From Clostridium ljungdahlii (GTDB taxonomy: Bacteria > Bacillota > Clostridia > Clostridiales > Clostridiaceae), in NCBI RefSeq assembly GCF_001636845.1, contig NZ_LITT01000001.1, forward strand, positions 1 through 64,000: DNA of 64,000 nt. The letters run 5' to 3'. Each line of letters starts with the position of its first letter. Positions within the stretch are counted from its first letter, which is position 1. This document shows, piece after piece, positions 55,674 through 63,880 of this stretch. Under the pieces are notes generated by a model. The model did not search any database. It worked only from the letters and a program-made list of their open reading frames with translations, and had not been told where the DNA came from. The translations under genes were made by a program, and so were the position numbers.

Positions 55674-57098
55674 TACATATATTTAAAAATTTTTAAATAT
55701 GAGGTATAATTATGTATAAAAATAAATGTTTAAATCAAGATTAACATAGATTTATATACAACTTTGTATAAATACACAATTTTAGGAGGAAAATAAATGA
55801 AAAAAGGTATATCGGCTTCTAAAGGTTATGCAATAGGAAAGGTAGTTGTAAAAAGGAAAACTAAAATAAATATAGAGAAAAGGCATATAGATGATGTGAT
55901 ACAAGAAAAGGAAAGATTTCAAAAAGCCCTTGAATTATCAAAAAGTCAATTGGAAAAAATTAAAGCAAAGGCTGAAAAAGAGGTAGGCAAAGATAAGGCG
56001 GAAGTATTTGAAAGTCATATCATGCTTTTAGATGATGTAGAATTTGCAGGTGCAGTAACAGTAAAGATAGAAAATGATCATGTGAATGCAGAGAGTGCAC
56101 TTTATGATATAGTAGATTTATATATGAAAACCTTTCAGGCTATGGAAGACGAGTATATGAGAGAACGTGGAGCAGATATAAAAGATGTAGGTAGTAGAAT
56201 ACTTGCAAACCTTACAGGTAACAACTCTTCCATAATTGACATGGAAAATAATACGGTAGTTGTAGCTCATGACTTAACTCCTTCAGATACAGCACAGCTG
56301 GATAAGAGTAAAGTAATAGCCTTTGTTACAGACATTGGAGGAAGAACTTCTCACAGTGCAATTATGGCTAGAACCCTTGAAATACCAGCAGTAGTTGGCT
56401 TAAACGATATAACAGATTTAGTCAAAGATGGAGATATTATTATAGTAGATGGAGTAGAGGGTGAAGTTATAATAAACCCAGATAAAGATACTTTAGATAC
56501 TTATAAGATAAAAAAAGAAAATTATAAAAAAGAAAAAGAAAAACTTAAAGCTTTAATAGATGTAGAAGTATTCACAAAATATGGAAAGAAAGTAGAGGTT
56601 TTTGGAAACATAGGTAAGCCAGAGGATGTAGATCAGGTGCTAAAAAATGGCGGCGAGGGCATAGGACTTTTTAGAACCGAATTTTTATATATGGATAGGG
56701 ACAGTATGCCTGGAGAAGAGGAGCAATTTAATGCTTATAAAACTGTAGTGGAGAAAATGGGTAAAAGACCTGTAATTATAAGAACATTAGATATAGGAGG
56801 AGATAAAAAGCTTTCCTATTTACCTGTACCAGAGGAAATGAATCCTTTCTTAGGGTATAGGGCCATAAGGCTTTGTCTGGACAGAACGGATATATTTAAA
56901 GTCCAGCTAAGAGCTCTTTTGAGAGCATCTGTTTTTGGAAATTTAAGAATAATGTTTCCAATGATAAGTTCTTTGGAAGAAGTTCTAAAGGCCAAGGAAA
57001 TATTAAAAGAGTGTATGGATGAACTTACTAAAGAGGGAAAGAGTTTTAATAAGGATTTACAAACAGGAATAATGGTAGAAATACCTGCAGCGGCAGTA
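55665..57098 (+). repeat. 1,434-bp tandem duplication, copy 2
   Basis: This is the second unit, running on into the unique 3' end of the intact ptsI. It carries its own copy of the promoter palindrome and TATAAT, so the full-length gene kept a complete control region after the duplication. Confidence 0.93.
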
Positions 57099-57410
57099 AA
57101 TTCAGATGAACTTGCAAAGTATGTGGACTTTTTCAGTATTGGAACTAATGATTTAATACAATATACTTTAGCGGCAGATAGGATGAATGAAAAAGTAGCT
57201 TATCTCTACAATCCAATGCATCCAGCAGTTTTGAAACTTATAAAGATGACCATAGAGGCTGCACATAAACAGGGAAAAATATGTGGAATGTGTGGAGAAA
57301 TGGCTGGAGATGAAAATGCCGTTGAAACTTTAGTAGAATACGGATTAGATGAATTCTCCATGAGTGCTTCCTCTATATTAAAGGCAAAAGAACTTATAAT
57401 GAAAAAGTAA
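55797..57410 (+). CDS. ptsI: Phosphoenolpyruvate-protein phosphotransferase (PTS enzyme I)
   Basis: The protein is 537 residues long from ATG 55797, behind TTTTAGGAGG. Domains in order: N-terminal HPr-binding and swivel domain with phosphohistidine 186 (GGRTSHSAIMA), a linker, and the PEP-binding barrel with RTEFLYMDR, FGNLRIMFPMIS, NDLIQYTLAADR and the catalytic Cys in GMCGEMAGDE. It passes phosphate from PEP to HPr for sugar uptake. HPr is not encoded next to it. It is slightly shorter than the 570 residues common elsewhere. A terminator follows. Confidence 0.96.
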   Translation: MKKGISASKGYAIGKVVVKRKTKINIEKRHIDDVIQEKERFQKALELSKSQLEKIKAKAEKEVGKDKAEVFESHIMLLDDVEFAGAVTVKIENDHVNAESALYDIVDLYMKTFQAMEDEYMRERGADIKDVGSRILANLTGNNSSIIDMENNTVVVAHDLTPSDTAQLDKSKVIAFVTDIGGRTSHSAIMARTLEIPAVVGLNDITDLVKDGDIIIVDGVEGEVIINPDKDTLDTYKIKKENYKKEKEKLKALIDVEVFTKYGKKVEVFGNIGKPEDVDQVLKNGGEGIGLFRTEFLYMDRDSMPGEEEQFNAYKTVVEKMGKRPVIIRTLDIGGDKKLSYLPVPEEMNPFLGYRAIRLCLDRTDIFKVQLRALLRASVFGNLRIMFPMISSLEEVLKAKEILKECMDELTKEGKSFNKDLQTGIMVEIPAAAVNSDELAKYVDFFSIGTNDLIQYTLAADRMNEKVAYLYNPMHPAVLKLIKMTIEAAHKQGKICGMCGEMAGDENAVETLVEYGLDEFSMSASSILKAKELIMKK

Positions 57411-57414
57411 TATT

Positions 57415-57450
57415 AAAAACTACTGGTAGAATAGCATACCAGTAGTTTTT
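57415..57450 (+). terminator. Terminator after ptsI
   Basis: AAAAACTACTGGTA and TACCAGTAGTTTTT form a perfect 14-bp stem around an eight-base loop, ending in a T-run. Confidence 0.93.
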
Positions 57451-57604
57451 AGCATAGAATTATTATGGTATAATTTAATTAAATATTAAGTCAGTATGAT
57501 AAAAAATAATCTAGCATACTGACTGGTTATTAATTTGAAAATGCCTAAGACTGCACAGCCCGAAAAATAACAATATAATTTTATATAGGGAGGATATATT
57601 ATAT

Positions 57605-58363
57605 ATGAAAAATAATAGATTGAATTTTATAATGTGTTCATTATTAGTTATTTTTACTTTAGGACTTACAGCCTGTTTTAACAGCAAAGGCAATTCTACT
57701 TCCACTCAAAGCAGCGGTAGTATTAATAGTAAAAAAATAGACTCCAGCAAGGTATCTAACAATAAAGAAACTCAAAAGCCAAAGGAGGAAACGAAAACTT
57801 CTTCTACTGCTGTTAAAAATTCAAGTGAAATAAAATTTATAAAGCAAGAAATGGATAATAATTCTACAGTTAGTTTTAACACTACCTGGAAAAGTAACAA
57901 AAATGGAAGTTATAATGCTTGTATAGAAGGAAAAGGCAGTGAGGCACTAGAAGAGGGTACAGGGAAAATAATCGTAAAAGATCCCCAGAAAGTTTATAGT
58001 TTCCAAATTGAAAACAATGCTAAATTATCTCCGAAATACTTGGAATGGGCTGATGATAAAAATTTATTGGTGGTTATAGGATATTCAAATGGATCCATTT
58101 CAAAAGGCGGAGACCTTTATATGCTAAATGTAGATACGGAGGATAATGAAATCTTAATAAAGATGCCAAGTAAAAAACAACAGATAATGTCTGCAGAGAA
58201 AAATGGAGATATTGTAAATCTAAAAGTCAATGTATATGACGATGATGTGTATAATAAATGTCATGTAGAGAATTGGACTATAAATTCTTTTAGCACAAAT
58301 TTAAATAATAAGATGGAAGTTAAAAATTCTAATGGGAAAGTGGTATATACGATAAATGGATAA
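57605..58363 (+). CDS. Lipoprotein, DUF4652-like
   Basis: The protein is 252 residues long from ATG 57605, behind AGGGAGG. A type II signal peptide ends in a lipobox (LGLTAC, Cys about 23), followed by a Ser/Thr/Lys-rich linker to about residue 80. The C-terminal half (KYLEWADDKNLLVVIGYS, KGGDLYMLNVDT) resembles the domain called DUF4652 in Firmicutes, from memory. The function is unknown; it should be attached to the outer face of the membrane. Its 3' end overlaps the next gene by eight bases. Confidence 0.8.
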   Translation: MKNNRLNFIMCSLLVIFTLGLTACFNSKGNSTSTQSSGSINSKKIDSSKVSNNKETQKPKEETKTSSTAVKNSSEIKFIKQEMDNNSTVSFNTTWKSNKNGSYNACIEGKGSEALEEGTGKIIVKDPQKVYSFQIENNAKLSPKYLEWADDKNLLVVIGYSNGSISKGGDLYMLNVDTEDNEILIKMPSKKQQIMSAEKNGDIVNLKVNVYDDDVYNKCHVENWTINSFSTNLNNKMEVKNSNGKVVYTING

Positions 58364-59588
58364 GTCTCAGAAAATATATAATAAGGCTCTAAAAAAATAT
58401 AATGATGGGTATATAGATAAGGCAATAGAACTTTGTGAAGAAAGTATATCTTTAAATATAAAAAATAGGGCATCTATTAATCTTAAGGGACTTTTATTTT
58501 ATCTTAAAGGTGATTTAGATAAAGCTCAAAAACTTTGGAAGATGAACCATCAAGTTAATGGAGATGGAGTTTCAGAAAAATATCTCGGTTCTTTAAAGGA
58601 AGATGATGTTCGATTCAGTTTGTATGTAAAGGCTTTAAGGTTAATTAGAGAATTAAAAATAAATGAAGCACTTAAGTTACTTGAACAGTGCTCTGAAAGT
58701 GATTTTAATTATATTAAAGTAAATAATTATAGTGCCCTTTGTTATATAAAAAAGGGAGAGTATAAAAATGCACTGGAAAAATTAAACAATGTGTTAAAAG
58801 TTGATATAAAAAATGATGAAGCTAAAAAGACCATGAAGCTGCTTGAAGATTTAAATGTAGTAAAGAAAAAGTTTCCACTTAGAAAGGTAGTTTGTATTTC
58901 AGCAAGTATAATATGTTCGGTAGTTTTAATTGTATTAATTTTTAATGGTGTCAAAAACAAAAATTTGTTTAATAAAAATGTTGCAAAAGTAAAAACTTCT
59001 GCTATTAAGAATAGTGGACAAAAGGCTTCAGGTATAAGTAATAAGACCAAACCAAAAGCTGAAACCACTAAAGAAGTTTTTCCACAGGAAAAATTTAAAG
59101 GTTATTTGCAAAATAAAGATTATGATTCTATATATATAGAGGTTAAAAAGTGGAAAGATAAACAATTAAGTACTGATGAAGGAGCACTTCTTTCAGAAGG
59201 TTCCAATCTTTTAAAGCAAGACGGATCTGCTTATTTTTATAAATTGGGCACCAATTATTTAAATAGTAAAGATTATAATAATGCCAAAGCTTATCTCACA
59301 AAAGCTTATGAGTTTGGAAGTGAAAATTATCTTTATGCTGACATAGTATATATGCTTGCTACAACTTTAGATTCCTCAGGAGATACCAAAAATGCTATAA
59401 ATTATTATATTCAATATGATAAAAGCTTTTCTGATGGAGATTATGAAGAAACCGTATTGTACAGGCTCGCCGTTATATATAAAGATACGGATAAGTCACA
59501 AGCAAAAAAATATGCTCAAGGTTTGGTAGATAAATATCCTAATTCAATTTACAATAATTCTATAATAAGTAATTTGATAAATGACTAA
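58356..59588 (+). CDS. TPR protein with central membrane segment
   Basis: The protein is 410 residues long. The cytosolic N-terminal half holds TPR-like repeats (KALKKYNDGYIDKAIELCEE; SALCYIKKGEYKNALEKL). A membrane helix lies at about 176-198 (VVCISASIICSVVLIVLIF), then a Lys/Thr-rich linker and an outer domain with more repeats (YLNSKDYNNAKAYLTKAYEF; LATTLDSSGDTKNAINYY). The overlap with the lipoprotein gene suggests the two products act together at the membrane. No known family could be named. Confidence 0.75.
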   Translation: MDKSQKIYNKALKKYNDGYIDKAIELCEESISLNIKNRASINLKGLLFYLKGDLDKAQKLWKMNHQVNGDGVSEKYLGSLKEDDVRFSLYVKALRLIRELKINEALKLLEQCSESDFNYIKVNNYSALCYIKKGEYKNALEKLNNVLKVDIKNDEAKKTMKLLEDLNVVKKKFPLRKVVCISASIICSVVLIVLIFNGVKNKNLFNKNVAKVKTSAIKNSGQKASGISNKTKPKAETTKEVFPQEKFKGYLQNKDYDSIYIEVKKWKDKQLSTDEGALLSEGSNLLKQDGSAYFYKLGTNYLNSKDYNNAKAYLTKAYEFGSENYLYADIVYMLATTLDSSGDTKNAINYYIQYDKSFSDGDYEETVLYRLAVIYKDTDKSQAKKYAQGLVDKYPNSIYNNSIISNLIND

Positions 59589-59626
59589 AATTTTTATTTT
59601 TTCATTAAATTTATAGACTAAAAACG

Positions 59627-59655
59627 TTGACCTAGTAGATAATATATTATAAAAT
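59627..59655 (+). promoter_or_regulatory. Promoter of the thioredoxin genes
   Basis: TTGACC (59627-59632) and TAAAAT (59650-59655) are 17 bases apart. The start of transcription would fall near 59662, right at the palindrome described next. Confidence 0.75.
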
Positions 59656-59668
59656 ATAATTAAAGATA

Positions 59669-59685
59669 ATACCCCTACGGGGTAT
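59669..59685. promoter_or_regulatory. GC-tract palindrome, CsoR/CstR-type operator candidate
   Basis: ATACCCC-TAC-GGGGTAT is a perfect 7-bp inverted repeat in otherwise very AT-rich DNA, between the promoter and the ribosome site of trxA. It has the TACCCC...GGGGTA form recognised by the CsoR/CstR/FrmR repressor family (copper or persulfide sensors). No regulator of this family is encoded in the window. Confidence 0.5.
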
Positions 59686-59699
59686 AAGGAGGGCAAATA

Positions 59700-60017
59700 A
59701 TGGTAGAGGAAATAAAAGATCAAAATTTTTCACAATCAATTGAAAATGCACCTACTCCTGTAGTTGTAGATTTCTGGGCTTCATGGTGTGGACCATGTAA
59801 AATGCTTTCTCCTGTAATAGAAGAAGTTTCAGATGAGTTGGGGGAAAAGGCAAAATTCTTTAAGTTAAATGTAGATGAGAATCCTGTTACAGCAGCACAA
59901 TTTAAAATTGCAAGTATTCCAACTGTAATGGTATTTAAAAACGGAAATATGGTAGATAAATTTGTTGGATTCAGACCAAAGGATGCAATAAAAGATGCTT
60001 TAAAAAAACATATATAG
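59700..60017 (+). CDS. trxA: Thioredoxin
   Basis: The protein is 105 residues long from ATG 59700, behind AAGGAGGG. The active site FWASWCGPCKML and the cis-Pro loop IASIPTVMVFKNG are canonical. It is a cytosolic dithiol reductant. It is followed by a hairpin and then the reductase gene, so the pair is a thioredoxin system probably expressed from the promoter at 59627. Confidence 0.96.
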   Translation: MVEEIKDQNFSQSIENAPTPVVVDFWASWCGPCKMLSPVIEEVSDELGEKAKFFKLNVDENPVTAAQFKIASIPTVMVFKNGNMVDKFVGFRPKDAIKDALKKHI

Positions 60018-60038
60018 TTTAAACTCTGTTTACCCGAT

Positions 60039-60076
60039 AAAATGACAAATTGACAATTTAGTTAATTTGTCATTTT
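60039..60076. terminator. Hairpin between trxA and the reductase gene
   Basis: AAAATGACAAATT (60039-60051) pairs perfectly with AATTTGTCATTTT (60064-60076). The T-run is the stem end itself, so it may act as a partial terminator that lowers reductase relative to thioredoxin expression. Confidence 0.6.
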
Positions 60077-60114
60077 AACTATTGAATTAGAAAACAAAAA
60101 CTGGAGGTGGTAGT

Positions 60115-60972
60115 ATGGGCACTAGATATGATATTGCTATAGTGGGCAGCGGTCCTGCGGGACTGTCAGCAGCAATTAATGCAAAAATAAGAAATAAGAA
60201 TATAATTATTTTTGGAAGCAGCGAGCTCAGTGGTAAATTGATAAAAGCACCTAAAATAGATAATTACCTGGGACTTCCTGGTATAACAGGAATGCAATTA
60301 AAAGATAGATTTCAGCAGCACGTGGCAAACATGGAGATAAATATAACTTATGAAAGAATAAATACCATATATGCTATGGGGCAATATTTTGGTGTTGCAG
60401 TAAATGAAAAAATGTATGAAGCAAGTGCAGTTATATTGGCAACTGGCATTGAATATACAAAAGCATTAAAAGGAGAAGAAGAATTCCTTGGCAGGGGAGT
60501 TGGATATTGTGCTACCTGTGATGCACCACTTTATAAAGGAAAAGTTGTTACTATAATAGGGTATAATAAAGAAGCTGAAGTAGAAGCCAACTATGTAAAT
60601 GAACTGGCTAAAAAGACATACTATATACCAATGTATAGAGAAAGCTTAAATTTAAATGAAAATATAGAAATAGTAAGAGATAAGGTTGTAGAGATATCTG
60701 GAGGAAATAAAGTAGAAAAGGTAATTTTGAAAAGCAAGGAAATAGTTACAGATGGAGTGTTTGTTTTAAAAGATAGCATAGCACCAGATAAATTGGTACC
60801 GGGACTTATTATGGAAAATGGACACATAAAAGTAGATATGGATATGCAGACTAATATTGAAGGTTGTTTTGCAGCAGGAGATTGTGTGGGAAGACCGTAT
60901 CAGTATATGAAAGCCGCAGGACAGGGACAGGTAGCATCACTAAATGCTGTCTTTTACATTGACAAAAATTAA
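60115..60972 (+). CDS. Thioredoxin reductase-like flavoprotein, probably ferredoxin-dependent (FFTR type)
   Basis: The protein is 285 residues long from ATG 60115, behind GGAGGTGG. FAD motifs are IAIVGSGPAGLSAA and GCFAAGDCVGRPYQY; the redox pair is in YCATCDAP. The place of the NADPH-binding GxGxxA/S motif is taken by IIGYNKEAEVEANYV, and the HRR motif that holds the NADPH phosphate is missing (YYIPMYRES instead). Clostridial ferredoxin-dependent flavin thioredoxin reductases show this loss. I therefore infer reduced ferredoxin as electron donor. The partner is trxA just upstream. Confidence 0.85.
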   Translation: MGTRYDIAIVGSGPAGLSAAINAKIRNKNIIIFGSSELSGKLIKAPKIDNYLGLPGITGMQLKDRFQQHVANMEINITYERINTIYAMGQYFGVAVNEKMYEASAVILATGIEYTKALKGEEEFLGRGVGYCATCDAPLYKGKVVTIIGYNKEAEVEANYVNELAKKTYYIPMYRESLNLNENIEIVRDKVVEISGGNKVEKVILKSKEIVTDGVFVLKDSIAPDKLVPGLIMENGHIKVDMDMQTNIEGCFAAGDCVGRPYQYMKAAGQGQVASLNAVFYIDKN

Positions 60973-60974
60973 TT

Positions 60975-61018
60975 AAAAAAGCCCTTCATCTTTAAAAAAG
61001 ATGAAGGGGCTTTTTTTA
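60975..61018. terminator. Bidirectional terminator between convergent genes
   Basis: A-rich start, GCCC-TTCATCTTT, loop, AAAGATGAA-GGGGC and a seven-T run form a strong hairpin (one bulged G) that serves both strands. It overlaps the stop codon of the minus-strand hydrolase. Confidence 0.9.
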
Positions 61019-61540
61019 ATTAGCTACAAAAAATACATGATGCCCTATGGTTCTCATATTTCTTTTATCTATGTTTTTCATCCATTGAGATGTGGCTATT
61101 TGGGGATTATAAAAGAAAATAGATTTACCTGAAGGATCTATACCCTTTAGAGCCTGAGAAACTGCACTATAACTGCTTTCATTTGGAGATGCATTTATAG
61201 TACCATTTTTGACACAGGAAAAAGCACCCTTTTGTTTTATAACACCTTCTACTGTCTTTGGAAACTCAGGGTATTTTAATCTGTTTAGTATTACGGAAGC
61301 TACTGCTACCTGGCCTTCAAAGGGTTCTGAATTGCTTTCAGCATAAACAACTTTGGCCATTAAATCAACATCATTCTGAGTTATATATATCTTTTGATCA
61401 GAGTAATTAAACACTTGCACGACTTCTTCCTGGCCATTAAATAAATTGGAACTGGTACTGTCGAAATTCTTTGCAGTTACTTTAGAAAAAGGAATAAGTA
61501 ACAGTAAAGAAAAAAGTATTAAACAAAAAATTTTTTTCAA
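61016..61540 (-). CDS. Cell wall hydrolase (SleB/CwlJ-like, Hydrolase_2)
   Basis: The protein is 174 residues long from a TTG at 61540 on the minus strand (MKKIFCLILFSLLLL), six bases after AAGGAGAGG; a longer frame to 61594 would run into the riboswitch. A signal peptide covers about residues 1-24. The domain has DLMAKVVYAESNSEPFEGQ with the catalytic Glu, VASVILNRLKYPEFP, KGAFSC and a C-terminal GHHVFFVAN. Such enzymes cleave spore cortex or vegetative peptidoglycan. It lies under a c-di-AMP riboswitch, a common arrangement for cell wall hydrolases. Confidence 0.9.
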   Translation of the reverse strand: MKKIFCLILFSLLLLIPFSKVTAKNFDSTSSNLFNGQEEVVQVFNYSDQKIYITQNDVDLMAKVVYAESNSEPFEGQVAVASVILNRLKYPEFPKTVEGVIKQKGAFSCVKNGTINASPNESSYSAVSQALKGIDPSGKSIFFYNPQIATSQWMKNIDKRNMRTIGHHVFFVAN

Positions 61541-61544
61541 TCTA

Positions 61545-61665
61545 ATCCTCTCCTTATTACCGACGGGGTTAGCTGACGGGTTCGGTAAAGGCATAACCTA
61601 CGTAAATACGATTCACCCCAATGTTACTGGTTTCCCCGTGTTTTTAGTAAAACTTAGGCTAATGA
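61545..61665 (-). promoter_or_regulatory. c-di-AMP riboswitch (ydaO/yuaA type)
   Basis: Read on the minus strand, this region has the ydaO hallmarks in order: ACACGGGGAAACCA, then TTGGGGTGAATCG, then a TTACCGAACCCGTCAGCTAA stretch, CCCCGTCGGTAA, and the ribosome site AAGGAG. The CCGAACCCG and GGGGTGAATC blocks are the conserved c-di-AMP contacts. ydaO riboswitches turn gene expression off when c-di-AMP is high; the target is the hydrolase gene whose start is within ten bases of the aptamer end. The ligand's cyclases, DisA and CdaA, are both encoded in this window. Confidence 0.9.
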
Positions 61666-61805
61666 TATTGTACCCATATAAAAAAATAAAATACGATAAA
61701 AATGTATTTTATTAAAATTTTATAAAATAATTTATTACGTGATATAAACAATATCAAATAGTGTATAATTTAAATATATATTTTATTGACAGGGTGGTGA
61801 GATGG

Positions 61806-62657
61806 GTGGAATTATTGCAAATGGCAGCTAATTCAATAAGGAATATAAGTATATCTTCTGTTATGGATATACTAGTAGTATCATATATACTCTATAAAGG
61901 ATACATGCTTATAAAAGAAACTAGAGCTGAACAGCTTTTAAAGGGAATTGTACTCATAATATTTCTTATACCAATAAGCAGCTTTTTTAATTTAACTATG
62001 CTCAACTGGATACTTACCAAGACTTTGACTATAGGCGTCCTTTCTATTGTTATTATATTTCAACCGGAAATTCGTCGGGCACTAGAACAGTTAGGAAGAA
62101 CTGCTTTTAATGATAAGCATATTTTAGAGGACGAAGAGACTATGGAAAAGGTTATAACAGAGATTGCAAATTCAGTAGGCAATTTATCTGAAAGCAAAAC
62201 AGGGGCACTTATTGTGATAGAACAAGTTACTGGACTTGGAGATATAATAAATACCGGTACTAAGATAGATGCTTTGGTATCGTCTGCACTTCTAGAAAAC
62301 ATATTTGTTGTAAATACTCCACTGCATGATGGGGCAACTGTAATAAGAAATAATAGAATAGTTTCAGCAGGATGTTTTTTGCCGCTTACTAGTAATAACG
62401 ATTTAAATAAAAAGTTAGGCACGAGACATAGGGCTGCAATTGGTATATCAGAGAATTCCGATGCACTTATCATAGTGGTTTCAGAAGAGACTGGTACTAT
62501 TTCTCTTGCCATGAATGGAAAGATTATAAGGAATTATACAAAGGATAGGCTGAAAAAAGTTCTTATAAATATAATGAAAAATAGATTTCAGAAAAAGAGT
62601 ACATGGAGAGAGAGGGTGATTGGGTGGAAAGAAAAAATAAAAGGGACCAAATCCTAA
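61806..62657 (+). CDS. cdaA: Membrane diadenylate cyclase CdaA
   Basis: The protein is 283 residues long if started at GTG 61806, eight bases after AGGGTGG (61791-61797); an ATG at 61821 and earlier starts are possible. Three membrane helices lie in the first 85 residues (MDILVVSYILYKG; IVLIIFLIPISSF; IGVLSIVIIF). The DAC domain has PLHDGATVIR and GTRHRAAIGISE, the c-di-AMP-forming motifs. CdaA is the housekeeping cyclase linked to cell wall and potassium homeostasis. A TATAAT at 61764 may be its promoter. It overlaps cdaR by 34 bases. Confidence 0.93.
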   Translation: MELLQMAANSIRNISISSVMDILVVSYILYKGYMLIKETRAEQLLKGIVLIIFLIPISSFFNLTMLNWILTKTLTIGVLSIVIIFQPEIRRALEQLGRTAFNDKHILEDEETMEKVITEIANSVGNLSESKTGALIVIEQVTGLGDIINTGTKIDALVSSALLENIFVVNTPLHDGATVIRNNRIVSAGCFLPLTSNNDLNKKLGTRHRAAIGISENSDALIIVVSEETGTISLAMNGKIIRNYTKDRLKKVLINIMKNRFQKKSTWRERVIGWKEKIKGTKS

Positions 62658-63880
62658 TAAAAATATGCTGTGTAATAGCGTCATTTATTCTATGGCTGTA
62701 CATATTCAACATAGAAGATCCTATGAGGGAAAGAAAGATTGTGGTACCTGTTACCATAGTGAATAAAGACGCACTTGCTCAATCGAAACTTGTACAAATA
62801 GATAATCAATCTGCTACTATATCTCTTTTAATAAAAGGTAATGCTTCCAATGTATACTCAGTAAAACCATCAGATTTTAAATTACAATCAGATTTAAGTG
62901 CCTATGTTATGAAAAAAGGGGGAAATAATATACCTGTAGAAGTAAAAAAAAGCCCTGATAACGTAAGTATATTAAACAATGAAAATTTGTGGATAAAGGT
63001 ACAACTTGATGAATTAAAACAGAAAAGTGTGCCTGTAAGAATAGGAGTAGTGGGTAAACCAAAAGAAGGATACTATGCATTAGATCCTGTCTTAAATACA
63101 GACAAAGTGGAAATAAGCGGAGCAGCAGATGCGGTAAATAGTGTAAAGTATGCTGCAGCGGCATGTGATGTAAAATATGCTGGAAGTGATGTAAATACAT
63201 CTGTTAAGCTTCAGGCTCAGGACTCATTTGGAAATGTGGTAAAGGATGTTACTATAAATCCATCCCCCATTAAAGTTACTGTACCCATAGGAAAAGTAAA
63301 GACTGTACCTGTAAACGTAAAAATTCAAGGAAATACAGCAAATGGAGTAGTTCCTAATTCAATAGTAAGTAATCCAGATAAAGTAGATGTGTCCGGGGAT
63401 GAAAATGTAATAAAGAGCATAAGTAGTTTAGATACAGAGCCGGTTGATTTAAGTAAAATTGGTAGTTCAGGTAGCATAGAAGTTAAGCTAGTAGTACCTA
63501 AAGGGGTAAAATTAGTTAATAACTCAGGTAAGGTAGAATTAAATGTAAATATAAATAATCAGGCTGCAGCTTCTTCCGATAAAAGTGGCCAAAAGACAAT
63601 GAACCTTAATATACAGGTTAGAAATTTAAATGCTGGGTATACGGCTAGCTTAGGCAGTAACAGTGTATCTGCAGTATTTAATGGATCTACTAATAATATA
63701 GATAGTCTAAATGAAAATAATATAAGTTGTTTTGTGGATGCAAGTTCTCTATCAGAAGGCACTCATACGGTAAATGTAGTTGTATCTATGCCTCAGGGAG
63801 TGTCTTTAGTATCACAAGACCCACAAAAAATTAGTATAGAAATTAAGAAAAAAACGTCGGAGGGACAAAATGGCAATTAG
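62624..63880 (+). CDS. cdaR: CdaA regulator CdaR (YbbR-domain protein)
   Basis: The protein is 418 residues long from GTG 62624 (MERKNKRDQILIKICC), six bases after GAGGGTG inside cdaA; a start at 62603 is less well placed. One membrane helix at about 10-30 anchors it, and four YbbR repeats follow outside the membrane (each with a VPV(R/N)(I/V) strand and a DKVE(I/V)SG(A/D) turn, such as PVLNTDKVEISGAAD and NPDKVDVSGDEN). It ends in a polar tail. CdaR modulates CdaA activity. Gene order cdaA-cdaR is universal in Firmicutes. Confidence 0.93.
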   Translation: MERKNKRDQILIKICCVIASFILWLYIFNIEDPMRERKIVVPVTIVNKDALAQSKLVQIDNQSATISLLIKGNASNVYSVKPSDFKLQSDLSAYVMKKGGNNIPVEVKKSPDNVSILNNENLWIKVQLDELKQKSVPVRIGVVGKPKEGYYALDPVLNTDKVEISGAADAVNSVKYAAAACDVKYAGSDVNTSVKLQAQDSFGNVVKDVTINPSPIKVTVPIGKVKTVPVNVKIQGNTANGVVPNSIVSNPDKVDVSGDENVIKSISSLDTEPVDLSKIGSSGSIEVKLVVPKGVKLVNNSGKVELNVNINNQAAASSDKSGQKTMNLNIQVRNLNAGYTASLGSNSVSAVFNGSTNNIDSLNENNISCFVDASSLSEGTHTVNVVVSMPQGVSLVSQDPQKISIEIKKKTSEGQNGN

